From Luteimonas sp. 9C (GTDB lineage: Bacteria; Pseudomonadota; Gammaproteobacteria; Xanthomonadales; Xanthomonadaceae), in the NCBI RefSeq assembly GCF_902506295.1, contig NZ_LR733312.1:727064-791063 (forward strand): 64,000 nt of DNA. The letters run 5' to 3'. The translations under genes were made by a program, and so were the position numbers. Of the stretch, positions 28,146 to 38,273 are shown one piece after another (the stretch's first letter is position 1; every line of letters begins with the position of its first letter). The notes under the pieces are model-generated. The model was not told where the DNA came from. It worked only from the letters and a program-made list of their open reading frames with translations, and did no database searches.

Positions 28146-28398
28146 CCGGAGTCACGGTCGGGCGCCGGCTGCATACCGGGGCGGTCCGTTTCAGGCCGTT
28201 CCGGCGTTTTGAACGTGTGACGTGCCACCGCTGCATCCGCTGTTCCCATGTCGGCGTCCGGAATCGTTCCGGCCGCCGGTCCATTCACCTCAACACTCAC
28301 GGCCCTGCAATCCCGCGACGGCCGACCAACGGGTGGACTGCCGGCCTCCGCGTCAGAAACGCGCCGCCACGCAGTCTGAGTCAACCAGGTATCTACCA
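28146..28398 (+). promoter_or_regulatory. cmk-rpsA intergenic region and rpsA leader
   Basis: No gene is visible in this 253 bp. It includes a CCGGAA-TCG-TTCCGG hairpin at 28258-28272. The sequence just before the rpsA start (ACCAGGTATCTACCA) lacks a strong Shine-Dalgarno. In E. coli, rpsA translation relies on leader structure and is repressed by free S1; a similar control here is inference. Confidence 0.4.
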
Positions 28399-30087
28399 AT
28401 GACCGAATCATTCGCAGAACTGTTCGAAGCCAGTCAGACCAATCTGGCCAAGCTCAAGCCGGGCGCCATCGTCACCGGCGTCGTGGTGCAGGTCCGCACC
28501 GACGTCGTCGTGATCAACGCCGGCCTGAAGTCCGAAGGCATCGTGCCGATCGAACAGTTCCGTAACGACGCCGGCGAGATCGACGTCGCGGAAGGCGACA
28601 CCGTCAAGGTGGCGCTGGACTCGCTCGAGAACGGCTTCGGCGAGACCGTGCTGTCTCGCGAGAAGGCCAAGCGCGCCATGGTGTGGGACGAGCTCGAGGA
28701 AGCGCTCGAGAAGAACGAGACCATCACCGGCCGCATCAGCGGCAAGGTCAAGGGCGGCTTCACCGTCGACATCAAGGACGTCCGCGCATTCCTGCCGGGC
28801 TCGCTGGTCGACGTGCGTCCGGTCCGTGACCCGGTCTACCTCGAGGGCAAGGAACTCGAGTTCAAGCTGATCAAGCTGGACCGCAAGCGCAACAACGTCG
28901 TCGTCTCGCGCCGTGCAGTCGTCGAGAGCGAGCACTCGGAAGAGCGCGAGCAGCTGATGGAGAAGCTGGTCGAGGGCGCGGTGCTCAAGGGCGTCGTCAA
29001 GAACCTGACCGACTACGGCGCGTTCGTGGACCTCGGCGGCATCGACGGCCTGCTGCACATCACCGACATGGCCTGGAAGCGCGTGCGCCATCCGTCCGAA
29101 GTCGTGGAAGTGGGCGCAGAACTCGACGTCCGCGTGCTGAAGTACGACCGCGAGCGCAACCGCGTGTCGCTCGGTCTCAAGCAGCTGGGCGAGGATCCGT
29201 GGGACAACATCGCCCGTCGTTACCCGTCCAACACCCGCGTGTTCGGCAAGGTCTCCAACGTCACCGATTACGGCGCGTTCGTCGAGATCGAGCCGGGCGT
29301 CGAGGGCCTGGTGCACGTGTCCGAAATGGACTGGACCAACAAGAACGTCAACCCGTCCAAGGTGGTACAGGTCGGTGACGAGCTCGAGGTCATGGTGCTC
29401 GACGTCGACGAGGAGCGTCGCCGCATCTCGCTCGGCATCAAGCAGGTCACCTCGAACCCGTGGGAGACCTTCGCGGCCATCCACAAGAAGGGTGACAAGG
29501 TCGACGGCCAGATCAAGTCGATCACCGACTTCGGCATCTTCATCGGCCTGGACGGCGGTATCGACGGCCTGATCCACCTGTCGGACATCGCGTGGAACTC
29601 CACCGGCGAAGACGTGGCACGTGCGTTCAAGAAGGGCGACACGGTCGAAGCCGTCGTGCTGGCCGTCGACCCGGAGCGCGAGCGCATCTCGCTGGGCGTC
29701 AAGCAGCTCGAGCAGGACCCGATGGGCCAGTTCATGGCGACGACGCCGCGCGGTTCGAAGGTCACCGGTACCGTCAAGGAAGTCGACGCCAAGGGCGCCG
29801 TGATCGACATGGGTGAAGGCGTGGAAGGTTATGTGCAGGCGCGTGACATCAGCGACCAGCGCATCGACGACGCCAGCCAGCATCTGAAGGTCGGTCAGGA
29901 AATCGAGGCCAAGTACTTCGGTGTCGATCGCAAGACCCGCGTCCTGCAGCTGTCGATCAAGGCGAAGGACGAGGCGGAAACCGCCGAGACCCTGGCCGAG
30001 TACAACAAGCAGGCCTCGGAAGCGTCGAGCGGCACCACCAAGCTGGGCGCGCTGCTGCGCGAGCAGCTGGGCAACAAGGGCGAGTAA
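28399..30087 (+). CDS. rpsA: 30S ribosomal protein S1
   Basis: S1 binds mRNA and brings it to the 30S subunit. The 562-residue protein has six S1 repeats, seen as recurring G.V.....GAFV.L..G..GL.H.S units: for example [53 protein letters not shown] and [18 protein letters not shown]. The first two repeats are the divergent ribosome-binding pair, as usual. Length and order between cmk and ihfB are canonical. Confidence 0.98.
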   Translation: MTESFAELFEASQTNLAKLKPGAIVTGVVVQVRTDVVVINAGLKSEGIVPIEQFRNDAGEIDVAEGDTVKVALDSLENGFGETVLSREKAKRAMVWDELEEALEKNETITGRISGKVKGGFTVDIKDVRAFLPGSLVDVRPVRDPVYLEGKELEFKLIKLDRKRNNVVVSRRAVVESEHSEEREQLMEKLVEGAVLKGVVKNLTDYGAFVDLGGIDGLLHITDMAWKRVRHPSEVVEVGAELDVRVLKYDRERNRVSLGLKQLGEDPWDNIARRYPSNTRVFGKVSNVTDYGAFVEIEPGVEGLVHVSEMDWTNKNVNPSKVVQVGDELEVMVLDVDEERRRISLGIKQVTSNPWETFAAIHKKGDKVDGQIKSITDFGIFIGLDGGIDGLIHLSDIAWNSTGEDVARAFKKGDTVEAVVLAVDPERERISLGVKQLEQDPMGQFMATTPRGSKVTGTVKEVDAKGAVIDMGEGVEGYVQARDISDQRIDDASQHLKVGQEIEAKYFGVDRKTRVLQLSIKAKDEAETAETLAEYNKQASEASSGTTKLGALLREQLGNKGE

Positions 30088-30149
30088 GCCCATGCGGCGC
30101 CGGCCCGGGAATCCCCGGGTCGGCGCTGTCGCATCTGCAAGCACGAGAC

Positions 30150-30452
30150 ATGACCAAGTCGGAACTCATCGAACTGCTGACCCAGCGTCAGGCGCATCTC
30201 AAGGGCGAGGACGTCGACCTTGCGGTCAAGGCCATGCTCGAGATGATGGGCGGCGCACTGGCGGCCGGCGATCGGATCGAAGTCCGTGGTTTCGGCAGCT
30301 TTTCGCTGCATTTCCGTCCGCCGCGCACCGGACGCAACCCGAAGACCGGCGATGCCGTCGCGCTTCCGGGCAAGCATGTGCCGCATTTCAAGCCGGGCAA
30401 GGAACTCCGCGATCGCGTCAGCGACGTGCAGCCGATGCCGGCCGAAGACTGA
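30150..30452 (+). CDS. ihfB: Integration host factor beta subunit
   Basis: IhfB pairs with IhfA to bend DNA at specific sites in transcription, recombination and replication. The 100-residue HU/IHF-family protein starts [14 protein letters not shown] and contains the beta-arm region [22 protein letters not shown] with the conserved R-x-GRNPKTG signature. The IHF-beta assignment over HU rests on its position after rpsA and the VRGFGSFSL segment. A weak terminator overlaps its stop codon. Confidence 0.96.
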   Translation: MTKSELIELLTQRQAHLKGEDVDLAVKAMLEMMGGALAAGDRIEVRGFGSFSLHFRPPRTGRNPKTGDAVALPGKHVPHFKPGKELRDRVSDVQPMPAED

Positions 30453-30478
30453 CCGCCCAACGCGGTCCCATTTTCTTT
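30451..30478 (+). terminator. Probable terminator after ihfB
   Basis: A 6 bp stem GACCGC/GCGGTC with loop CCAAC starts within the stop codon and is followed by CCCATTTTCTTTT. The short stem suggests partial read-through into lapB. Confidence 0.6.
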
Positions 30479-30632
30479 TCCACGTCCCTGCGGATATCCG
30501 CATGGTTGGCGTGCAGGATCGGCAAGCGGGTAGGATCGTCGACGCACCGTCGGCGCCGGCGCATCGCGCTGTGATGTCCATCGCCGGCCCGGGTCGCGCG
30601 TCCGCGGCCGATCCATCGATGGAGCGTGACCC

Positions 30633-31811
30633 ATGGCGTTTGTGACCGAGTGGTTCTGGTTCTTCCTGCTGCTGCCGATCGCGGCCCTGAGCGGCTGGGT
30701 GATCGGTCGTCGCGGCGGCGAGCGTCACAGCGACACGCAGGTGAGCCGGCTATCGACGACCTACTTCCGCGGCCTGAACTACCTGCTCAACGAGCAGCCG
30801 GACAAAGCCATCGAGCTGTTCCTGCATATCGCGGAACTCGACAAGGACACCTTCGAGACGCAGGTCGCGCTCGGGCATCTGTTCCGCCGTCGCGGCGAAG
30901 TGGATCGTGCGATCCGGCTGCATCAGGGGCTGGTCCAACGACCGGATCTCAACGACCAGCAGAAGGTCCAGGCATTGCTCGCGCTGGGCGAGGACTACAT
31001 GAAGTCGGGACTGCTCGACCGCGCCGAGACGGTGTTCTCCGATCTCGCCCAGATCGACCAGCGCGCACCGCAGGCGCTGCGGCATCTGATCGGCATCTAC
31101 CAGGCCGAACGCGACTGGCAGAAAGCGATCGAGAACGCGACGCGCTACGAGGCGGCGACCGGCGAGCCGATGGGCAAGCTGATCGCCCAGTTCGAATGCG
31201 AACTCGCCGATCGACTTCGTTCGTCGGGCGATACCGATGGCGCGCGCAGCGCGGTGCAGCGCGCCTACGCGGCGGATTCGGGTTCGGTGCGGGCCGGGAT
31301 TCTGGAAGGCCGCATCGAGATCGACGCCGGCAACGACGCCGCGGCGATCCGGGCGTTCGAGCGCGCCGCGCGGCACGACGCGGATTTTCTGCCCGAGATC
31401 CTCGCGCCCTTGCTGGCGGCCTACGAGCGCGTCGGTGACGTGCCGGGCGCGCGCAATTTCCTGTCGCAGATGACCGAGCACTACAAGGGTGTCGCGCCGG
31501 TGCTCGCGCTGACACGTCTCGTGGAGCAGGAAGAGGGTGTGCGCGCGGCACGGACCTATCTTGCGCGCCAGTTGAAGGACCGTCCTTCGGTCCGTGGCGA
31601 AGCCGCGCTGATCGACCTCACGCTCGCCGATGGCGTCGACCATGTCGGCACGCTGCAGGAGTTGCGTCTGATCACCGAGCAGTTGCTGGTGCGCAATCCC
31701 AGTTATCGCTGCAAGCAGTGCGGTTTCGGCGCGCGCAGTCATCACTGGCAATGCCCGAGCTGCAAGGAGTGGGGCACGATCAAGCCGCTGCTCAACTACG
31801 CCGTGGTCTGA
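30633..31811 (+). CDS. lapB: LapB/YciM, lipopolysaccharide synthesis regulator
   Basis: LapB controls LPS synthesis by presenting LpxC to FtsH for degradation. The 392-residue protein has an N-terminal membrane anchor (about 5-22), a TPR array (about 35-340), and a C-terminal rubredoxin-like metal site with CKQC and CPSC pairs (YRCKQCGFGARSHHWQCPSC). All signature elements are present. In many relatives lapA precedes lapB; here the 180 bp between ihfB and lapB has no lapA-like frame. The next gene starts at the base after the stop codon. Confidence 0.95.
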   Translation: MAFVTEWFWFFLLLPIAALSGWVIGRRGGERHSDTQVSRLSTTYFRGLNYLLNEQPDKAIELFLHIAELDKDTFETQVALGHLFRRRGEVDRAIRLHQGLVQRPDLNDQQKVQALLALGEDYMKSGLLDRAETVFSDLAQIDQRAPQALRHLIGIYQAERDWQKAIENATRYEAATGEPMGKLIAQFECELADRLRSSGDTDGARSAVQRAYAADSGSVRAGILEGRIEIDAGNDAAAIRAFERAARHDADFLPEILAPLLAAYERVGDVPGARNFLSQMTEHYKGVAPVLALTRLVEQEEGVRAARTYLARQLKDRPSVRGEAALIDLTLADGVDHVGTLQELRLITEQLLVRNPSYRCKQCGFGARSHHWQCPSCKEWGTIKPLLNYAVV

Positions 31812-32813
31812 GTGTCCGTTTCAATACCTCTCGCCGCTGCGCTCTGCGTCGCCGCGTTGCTCGTCGCGTTCGCGTTGACGGTACTGGCGCGTCGCTACGC
31901 GCTGGCGCGCCAACTCATCGATGCGCCCGGTGAGCGACGCAGCCACGCGGTCGCGACGCCCCGTGGTGGGGGCATCGCCATCGTGGCGGTCGTGCTGCCG
32001 GCGATGCTCTGGCTCGGGACCCGGGGCGGTGGCGGTCAGTCCATCTGTCTTCTCGGCGCGATGGGTCTGGCGCTGGTCGCGGGGATCGGGTGGATCGACG
32101 ACCATCGCCCGCTGTCGCCCTGGGTGCGCCTCGCCGTCCATCTGGTGGCGGCGATGCTGCTCGCCGGGGGCGTGGCCGCAAGCGGTCAGCCCATCTGGTG
32201 GTCGATCGTCGTGTGCCTGCTCGCGCTGGGACTGGTCAACGTCTGGAACTTCATGGACGGGATCGATGGTCTCGCGTCGACCCAGCTCGTGCTCGTGGCA
32301 CTGGGGTTCCTGCTGCTCGGACTCCGCGACGAGGGCGCGCTGCTCGCCTGCATCGTCGTGGCAGCGACCCTGGGGTTCCTGCCACTCAACGCGCCCAAGG
32401 CGCGGATCTTCCTCGGCGACGTCGGCAGCGGCGCACTGGGCTATCTGGCGGCGTGCCTGATCGCATTCGCGCCCGCGCCGGAGGTCGGCGTGACTGCGCT
32501 CTGGCTGCTGCCGCTCAGCCCGTTCCTGATTGACGCGGCGTTGACATTGCTGTCGCGCATCATCCGCGGCGAACGATGGTGGACACCGCACGTACAGCAT
32601 ATGTACCAGCGGTGCGTGCAGGCGGGGCACGCCCATGTCGTCGTCACCAGCGGCTATGCCGTCTGGGCTGTGTTGTCGATTCTGCTCGCCATCTCGATGG
32701 CAGGCGCGCCGCAACCCGTTATGATCGGAGCCTTCGCCACGTGGTATCTCTTCGGTGTCACCATCTGGCTCATTTTCCGTGTCCGGCATGCACGCCGGAC
32801 GCGCCTGTCGTAG
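31812..32813 (+). CDS. Polyprenyl-phosphate sugar-1-phosphate transferase (WecA/WbpL type)
   Basis: This 333-residue MraY/WecA-superfamily integral membrane enzyme has about ten spans and would start surface polysaccharide synthesis by moving a sugar-1-phosphate onto undecaprenyl phosphate. Motifs seen are WIDDHRPLSPWVRL (the DDxxD-like metal site), NVWNFMDGIDGLA, FLGDVGSGALGY and TPHVQHMYQRC (histidine-rich loop). It starts with GTG directly after the lapB stop. With the WbpM-like gene next door it resembles the WbpL-WbpM pair of Pseudomonas O-antigen loci. The sugar substrate is not determined by sequence. Confidence 0.9.
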   Translation: MSVSIPLAAALCVAALLVAFALTVLARRYALARQLIDAPGERRSHAVATPRGGGIAIVAVVLPAMLWLGTRGGGGQSICLLGAMGLALVAGIGWIDDHRPLSPWVRLAVHLVAAMLLAGGVAASGQPIWWSIVVCLLALGLVNVWNFMDGIDGLASTQLVLVALGFLLLGLRDEGALLACIVVAATLGFLPLNAPKARIFLGDVGSGALGYLAACLIAFAPAPEVGVTALWLLPLSPFLIDAALTLLSRIIRGERWWTPHVQHMYQRCVQAGHAHVVVTSGYAVWAVLSILLAISMAGAPQPVMIGAFATWYLFGVTIWLIFRVRHARRTRLS

Positions 32814-32825
32814 GGAAGCGACTGG

Positions 32826-34736
32826 ATGATTGACTTCAAGGCCAAGATTGGCGTTCTGGGTCCGCGTGTGGCCGTCGTGCTGCACGACCTGACGATGGTG
32901 TGGCTGTGCTGGATCGGCCTGCACCAGTTCCGCCACTCGGTCATGGAAAGCGCGCCTGCCTTTGCGTTCTGGTCGGCGGAGATTGCGCTGATCCTGATCG
33001 CCCAAGGGGCGATCTTCTGGCGGGTCGGCCTTTATCGAGGCGTCTGGCGGTTCGCCAGCGTGCCCGATCTGATGAACATCGTGAAAGCGGCCGTGTTGGG
33101 CCTGCTGACGATCATGTTGGTGCTGTTCGTCTACAACCGGCTGAATCTGGTTCCCCGGACCGTCCTGATCACGTATCCGCTGTTGCTCGCGGCGTTGCTG
33201 GGCATGCCCAGGCTGCTGTATCGCGCCTGGAAGGATCACGGCATGACCCGGACGAGCCAGTCCGCGGTCAGGGTGCTGATTCTCGGCGCGGGGCAGGCCG
33301 GCGAGACCCTGGTGCGCGATCTACGCAGGACCGGCGCCTACGACCCGGTGGGTTTTCTCGACGACGCGCCCAAGTTGCGTGGCAGCCAGCTGCAGGGTGT
33401 GCCCGTCCTGGGCAAGATCCAGGATCTCGAAAAACTGGCGCCGGAGACGGCCGCGAAACTGCTCGTGATCGCCATGCCGTCCGCGGGCGCTGTCGCGATG
33501 CGCAAGGTCGTCGAGGCCTGCGAGCGGACGGGGCTTCCTTTCCGGACGGTCCCCAAGCTCGATGATCTGCTGGAAGGGCGCTCGCTGCCCGGCGAGCTGA
33601 AGGAGGTCGCGATCGAGGACCTGCTCGGTCGCAAGCCCGTCATGCCTGACTGGAAAGCGATCCGGGCCTGGCTGCGGGGGCGCAGCGTGCTGGTCACCGG
33701 CGCGGGTGGCTCGATCGGATCGGAGTTGTGTCGCCAGTGCGCCCGCAATGGCACCACGCAGATCGCGCTGCTGGAAATGGACGAGCTGGCGCTGACCCGT
33801 ATCGAGAACGAGCTGCGGCGTGACTTTCCGCGGATCACGCTGGTCCCGGTGCTGGGTGACTGCGGTGATGTCGCGGTGATCGAGCATGCGATGCGTCTGG
33901 CGGCGCCCGATGCCGTATTCCACGCGGCCGCCTACAAGCAGGTCCCGGTGCTTGAGGCGCAGTTGCGGGAAGGTGTCCGCAACAACGTGCTTGCGACGCG
34001 CACGGTCGCGAATGCGGCGATCGCGCACAAGGTATCGACCTTCGTGTTGATCTCCACCGACAAGGCGGTCGATCCGGTCAATGTGCTCGGTGCGACCAAG
34101 CGTCTGGCGGAAATGGTCTGTCAGGATCTGGCGGTCGGTGCATCCACCGACTTCATCACCGTACGGTTCGGCAACGTGCTCGATTCGGCAGGCAGCGTGG
34201 TGCCGCTGTTCCGCGAGCAGATCCGGCGCGGCGGTCCTGTGACCGTCACCGATCCCGAAGTCACCCGCTACTTCATGACGATTCCCGAAGCCTGCCAGCT
34301 GATCATGCAGTCGGTGGCGATCGGGTCCGCGCAGGCGGTTTATACGCTCGACATGGGCGAGCCCGTGTCGATCCGCCTGCTGGCGGAACAGATGATCCGT
34401 CTGGCCGGCAAGCACCCCGACCAGGATGTCGCGATCGTCTACTCCGGCTTGCGCCCGGGTGAGAAGCTCCACGAGACGCTGTTCCATGCGGACGAGCGCT
34501 ATCGCCCCACCACGCACCCGAAAATCCTGCTGGCGGAAGCGCGGACCGTGCATGCGGAGCGACTCGGAACCGCGCTCGCCAAGCTCGTCGATGGCGTTGC
34601 ACGCTACGACCTCGCGTTGCTGGCCGCCTCGCTGCGCGAGGCCGTCCCGGAGTTCGCGCCGCTGCAATCGCGTTCCACACACAACGGAAGTGCAACGATC
34701 GTGGCATTCCCTCCACGACACGCGAGACACACATGA
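32826..34736 (+). CDS. WbpM/CapD-type nucleotide-sugar 4,6-dehydratase, membrane-bound
   Basis: The 636-residue protein has four N-terminal membrane spans (to about residue 130), a CoA-binding-like Rossmann part, and a C-terminal SDR dehydratase domain with the NAD motif VTGAGGSIGSELCRQ. Catalytic region: STDKAVDPVNVLGATKRLAE, where the usual SDR Tyr position is non-Tyr, as in WbpM, which uses a Met; here the residue is Leu. It should convert UDP-GlcNAc to a 4-keto-6-deoxy sugar for O-antigen or capsule. The stop overlaps the galU start by ATGA. Confidence 0.92.
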   Translation: MIDFKAKIGVLGPRVAVVLHDLTMVWLCWIGLHQFRHSVMESAPAFAFWSAEIALILIAQGAIFWRVGLYRGVWRFASVPDLMNIVKAAVLGLLTIMLVLFVYNRLNLVPRTVLITYPLLLAALLGMPRLLYRAWKDHGMTRTSQSAVRVLILGAGQAGETLVRDLRRTGAYDPVGFLDDAPKLRGSQLQGVPVLGKIQDLEKLAPETAAKLLVIAMPSAGAVAMRKVVEACERTGLPFRTVPKLDDLLEGRSLPGELKEVAIEDLLGRKPVMPDWKAIRAWLRGRSVLVTGAGGSIGSELCRQCARNGTTQIALLEMDELALTRIENELRRDFPRITLVPVLGDCGDVAVIEHAMRLAAPDAVFHAAAYKQVPVLEAQLREGVRNNVLATRTVANAAIAHKVSTFVLISTDKAVDPVNVLGATKRLAEMVCQDLAVGASTDFITVRFGNVLDSAGSVVPLFREQIRRGGPVTVTDPEVTRYFMTIPEACQLIMQSVAIGSAQAVYTLDMGEPVSIRLLAEQMIRLAGKHPDQDVAIVYSGLRPGEKLHETLFHADERYRPTTHPKILLAEARTVHAERLGTALAKLVDGVARYDLALLAASLREAVPEFAPLQSRSTHNGSATIVAFPPRHARHT

Positions 34737-35635
34737 CGCAGAGGATCCGCAAAGCGGTGTTCCCCGTTGCAGGACTCGGGACCCGCTTCCTGCCGGCGAC
34801 CAAGACCGTGCCGAAGGAAATGCTCCCCATCGTCGATCGCCCCCTGATCCAGTATGCGGTGGACGAGGCGATCGAGGCGGGTTGCGACACCTTGGTCTTC
34901 GTCACCAACCGCTACAAGCACGCGATCGGCGATTATTTCGACAAAGCCTACGAGCTCGAGGATCGTCTCGAGGCGGCAGGCAAGCACGAGCTCCTGGAAA
35001 AGATCCGTCGACCGCTACCTGATGGCGTGCAGGCGATTTTCGTGACCCAGCCGGAGGCGCGCGGTCTCGGTCACGCTGTACTCTGCGCACGTGCGGTCAT
35101 TGGCGACGAGCCGTTCGCGGTGATGCTGCCGGACGATCTGCTGTGGAACCGAAATGGCGCGGGCGCGCTGCGGCAGATGGCGGATGCGCACGAGGCCACC
35201 GGCGCGAGCATGATCGCGGTGCAGGATGTCGCACGCGAGCAGACGGCCAGCTACGGCATCGTGGCGACCGACGCGTTCGAGGGCCGCCATGGCCGCATCC
35301 ATGCGATGGTCGAGAAGCCCAAGCCCGACGATGCCCCCAGCACGCTGGCAGTGGTCGGTCGATACGTGCTCGATGGCCGCATCTTCGAACTGCTCGAGAG
35401 CACCAAACCGGGTGCGGGCGGCGAGATCCAGCTGACTGATGCGATCGCGGCGCTGCTTGCCGAGCAGGCGGTCCACGCGTATCGCTTCAAGGGGGTCCGT
35501 TTCGACTGCGGCACCCATCTGGGGCTGATCGAGGCGACCATCCGCTACGCGCTCGACAACGAGAAGCTCAGCGAGCCGGCAGCTGTGCTGATGCGCAATG
35601 CACTTAAGGAACTCGGTGTGCGCGAGCTGGAGTGA
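34733..35635 (+). CDS. galU: UTP-glucose-1-phosphate uridylyltransferase
   Basis: GalU makes UDP-glucose for LPS core, O-antigen and exopolysaccharide. The 300-residue protein shows AVFPVAGLGTRFLPATKTVPKE compressed as GLGTRFLPATKTVPKEMLP, VEKPKPDDAPS, and GTHLGLIEATI near the C terminus. All are typical of bacterial GalU. It overlaps the dehydratase gene by four bases, so surface-sugar activation and modification are encoded as a unit. A strong terminator follows. Confidence 0.96.
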   Translation: MTQRIRKAVFPVAGLGTRFLPATKTVPKEMLPIVDRPLIQYAVDEAIEAGCDTLVFVTNRYKHAIGDYFDKAYELEDRLEAAGKHELLEKIRRPLPDGVQAIFVTQPEARGLGHAVLCARAVIGDEPFAVMLPDDLLWNRNGAGALRQMADAHEATGASMIAVQDVAREQTASYGIVATDAFEGRHGRIHAMVEKPKPDDAPSTLAVVGRYVLDGRIFELLESTKPGAGGEIQLTDAIAALLAEQAVHAYRFKGVRFDCGTHLGLIEATIRYALDNEKLSEPAAVLMRNALKELGVRELE

Positions 35636-35658
35636 TGCACTTCGTGACGTGGTCATGG

Positions 35659-35684
35659 AAACGCCCGGTTCTGCCGGGCGTTTT
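35659..35684 (+). terminator. Rho-independent terminator after galU
   Basis: A 10 bp stem AAACGCCCGG/CCGGGCGTTT with loop TTCTG ends in TTTT, about 25 bp after the galU stop. Confidence 0.92.
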
Positions 35685-35900
35685 CGTATCCGCGCGCTTC
35701 GCCGCGGTCGGCCCCGTGTCTGCTGCGAGACGTTGAAGGCATGCGGGCCTTTGACGAGTGCTCGACACCGGAGACAGCATCCGTCGCGACGCGCGGGTGC
35801 AACATCGACGGCGCGGTTCGCAGACGCCCTCGCGATGGATATCCAGCGATGTGCGGTCCATCCATCCGGCGTCACCGCACTTCCTGCTGCGTTTTTACGC
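35685..35900. other. Interval between galU and tsf terminators
   Basis: The gap between the convergent galU and tsf genes is 347 bp (35636-35982), including both terminators. I see no gene, RNA or repeat in this middle part. Confidence 0.5.
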
Positions 35901-35901
35901 A

Positions 35902-35929
35902 AAAAGAAACGCGCCCATGCGGGCGCGTT
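35902..35929 (-). terminator. Rho-independent terminator after tsf
   Basis: A 9 bp stem AACGCGCCC/GGGCGCGTT with loop ATGC is followed on the minus strand by a C-TTTTT run. It lies about 55 bp downstream of the tsf stop. Confidence 0.9.
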
Positions 35930-35982
35930 CTTGGATCAAGCCATACCGCCGACGCCGCAGCGCCGAACGGATGCAAGGCGAA

Positions 35983-36861
35983 TCAGGCCAGACCGGCCTG
36001 CTTCATCACTTCGGCCGCGTAATCCTCAACCACCTTCTCGATACCTTCGCCAACGGCCAGACGCTGGAAACCGACGACTTCGGCGCCAGCGGCCTTCAGC
36101 ACGGCTTCAACGGTCTTGTCGGTGTCCAGCACGTAGGGCTGGCCGTAGAGCGTGACTTCGTTGACGATCTTGTTGATCTTGCCGCTGATGATCTTCTCGA
36201 GAATGTCGGCCGGCTTGTTCTTGTCCTTTTCGGACATCTTGGCCAGCTCGATTTCCTTTTCCTTCTCGACGAAATCGGTCGGCACGTCGCTCGCCTTGTT
36301 GTAGGGCGGGTTCATCGCCGCGACATGCATCGCCAGGCCGCGCGCGAGGTCGGCATCGCCGCCCTTGAGCTCGACCAGCACGCCGATGCGGCCGCCATGG
36401 ACGTAGGCCGCCACGTTGTTCGCGCTTTCGACGCGCACCAGGCGACGGATCTGCACGTTCTCGCCGACCTTGGAAATGACCGCAGCGCGGGTTTCCTCGA
36501 TCGTCTCGCCGGACTCGACCTTCGCCGCCTTCAGCGCGTCGGCATCGGCAGCGCCGGAAGCCAGCGCGGTCTGGGCGACGACGTCGGTGAAGCGCAGAAA
36601 GTTGTCATCCTTGGCGACGAAGTCGGTCTCGGAGTTGATCTCGACCAGTACGGCGACGTTGTCGTTCTGGGCGGCGGCGATGCGGCCCTCGGCGGCGACG
36701 CGGTCGGCCTTCTTGTCGGCCTTGGCCAGGCCCGACTTGCGCAGCGCTTCTGCGGCGGCGTCGATGTTGCCGCCGGTTTCGCTGAGCGCCTTCTTGCACT
36801 CCATCATGCCGGCGCCGGTGCGCTCGCGCAGTTCCTTGACCAGGGATGCGGTGATTTCCAT
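35983..36861 (-). CDS. tsf: Translation elongation factor Ts
   Basis: EF-Ts recycles EF-Tu by exchanging GDP for GTP. The 292-residue protein starts with the UBA-like [19 protein letters not shown], and carries the EF-Tu-contacting [10 protein letters not shown] motif near residue 80 and HVAAMNPPY. Downstream of rpsB by about 130 bp on the same strand, the standard arrangement. ATG 36861 gives the canonical N terminus [11 protein letters not shown]; the frame is open 36 codons further upstream. Confidence 0.98.
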   Translation of the reverse strand: MEITASLVKELRERTGAGMMECKKALSETGGNIDAAAEALRKSGLAKADKKADRVAAEGRIAAAQNDNVAVLVEINSETDFVAKDDNFLRFTDVVAQTALASGAADADALKAAKVESGETIEETRAAVISKVGENVQIRRLVRVESANNVAAYVHGGRIGVLVELKGGDADLARGLAMHVAAMNPPYNKASDVPTDFVEKEKEIELAKMSEKDKNKPADILEKIISGKINKIVNEVTLYGQPYVLDTDKTVEAVLKAAGAEVVGFQRLAVGEGIEKVVEDYAAEVMKQAGLA

Positions 36862-36992
36862 TGGAGACCTCTGAATTCGGGGATTGTCGTGCGGGCCTGT
36901 GCCCGCCTCACGGAATCGGCGCCGCTGCGCGGTGTCCAGCGCAGGGCGCGATGGGCGGCCGTCCAGCATGGGACGGCCGCATGTCGCGACGG

Positions 36993-37793
36993 TTACTCGG
37001 CCGCGGGTGCTGCCGGTGCGGCCTCTTCAGCCTTCTTGCCACGCGGTGCGCGGGCCGGCTTCTCGCCGCCTTCGACGAACTCTTCCTCGCGCACGGTCGC
37101 CGCGCTCGGCGTCGCGGCCTTGCCTTCCAGCACGGCATCGGCAGCGGCGTTCGCATACAGCTGGACGGCGCGGATCGCGTCGTCGTTGCCCGGAATCGCG
37201 TAGTCGACCAGGGCCGGATCGTAGTTCGTATCGACGACGGCGATCACCGGGATGCCCAGCTTCTTGGCTTCCTTGATGGCGATGTCTTCATGACCGATGT
37301 CGATGACGAACAGCGCGTCGGGCAGACGGTTCATCTCTTTGATGCCGCCCAGCGAGGCTTCCAGCTTCTCGCGCTCGCGACGCAGGCCCAGCACTTCATG
37401 CTTGACCAGCTTCTCGAACGTGCCGTCGGTTTCAGCCGCTTCCAGCTCCTTCAGACGCGACACCGACTTCTTCACCGTGGCGAAGTTGGTCAGCGTGCCG
37501 CCGAGCCAGCGCTGGGTCATGAACGGCATGCCGCAACGCTCGGCTTCTTCCTTGATCGCTTCGCGCGCGCTGCGCTTGGTGCCGATGAACAGGATCATGC
37601 CGCGCTTCTGCGCGATACCCGAGATGAAGTTCATCGCGTCGTTGAACAGCGGAACGGTCTTCTCGAGGTTGATGATGTGGATCTTGCCGCGCGCACCGAA
37701 GATGTACGGACCCATCTTCGGGTTCCAGTAACGGGTCTGGTGGCCGAAGTGGACGCCGGCTTCGAGCATCTGGCGCATGGTGATCTGGGGCAT
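36993..37793 (-). CDS. rpsB: 30S ribosomal protein S2
   Basis: S2 is a late-assembling 30S protein needed for S1 binding. The 266-residue protein has [26 protein letters not shown]-type [23 protein letters not shown] and VDTNYDP motifs. The last 30 or so residues form an Ala/Lys/Glu-rich tail ([14 protein letters not shown]) longer than in E. coli and typical of Xanthomonads. It is the first gene of the rpsB-tsf operon. Confidence 0.98.
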   Translation of the reverse strand: MPQITMRQMLEAGVHFGHQTRYWNPKMGPYIFGARGKIHIINLEKTVPLFNDAMNFISGIAQKRGMILFIGTKRSAREAIKEEAERCGMPFMTQRWLGGTLTNFATVKKSVSRLKELEAAETDGTFEKLVKHEVLGLRREREKLEASLGGIKEMNRLPDALFVIDIGHEDIAIKEAKKLGIPVIAVVDTNYDPALVDYAIPGNDDAIRAVQLYANAAADAVLEGKAATPSAATVREEEFVEGGEKPARAPRGKKAEEAAPAAPAAE

Positions 37794-38273
37794 TGCGAAA
37801 CTCCTGACAGTGGAACCGGCCGCCACGGGAAGGGTATGGGCGGGTGCGCCGCACGGAGCGGGGCAGTGGTTCCGGGGTTGGGCCTCCCTGCCGCCTCCGT
37901 GACCGAACCTCATTCGAGGCACCCCGGCACGGGACATTGCAGCAGGTGTGTATTTACCGGTGACGCCCGGCATCGGCGGCGGGTCACCCCGCACAGCAGC
38001 GGAAGTGTAGCAGCCGGCGGCGTGCGGTGCGACTGGCACGGCAGGGCGTCGGAGATCTGGCGGCGGGTGCGGCGGATCGCAGGCTATCCACCGGCAGCGA
38101 CACATGGCTGCGTGACGCGCCTGGCCGCCATGTGGAACAGACGTACCTGTGACAGCAAGTGTTCCCGCAAACGCGTCCGAGCACGGACTGGTCTCGACCG
38201 TTCGCGCCCTGCAGATCACGCCTGTTGACCGCTTCCTCATCCCTGAACGGCCCGATTCGGCGATAATGACGTC
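37794..38273. promoter_or_regulatory. Divergent rpsB/map upstream region
   Basis: No gene is visible in this 480 bp. A possible rpsB -10 element reads TAAATA on the minus strand (37951-37956), giving a leader of about 150 nt. GGTGAC (37959-37964) and GTCACC (37983-37988) flank this element as inverted arms. Leader-based autoregulation by S2 is known in gammaproteobacteria, but I cannot confirm the structure here. The map start lies in a TGACGTCATG context. Confidence 0.4.
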
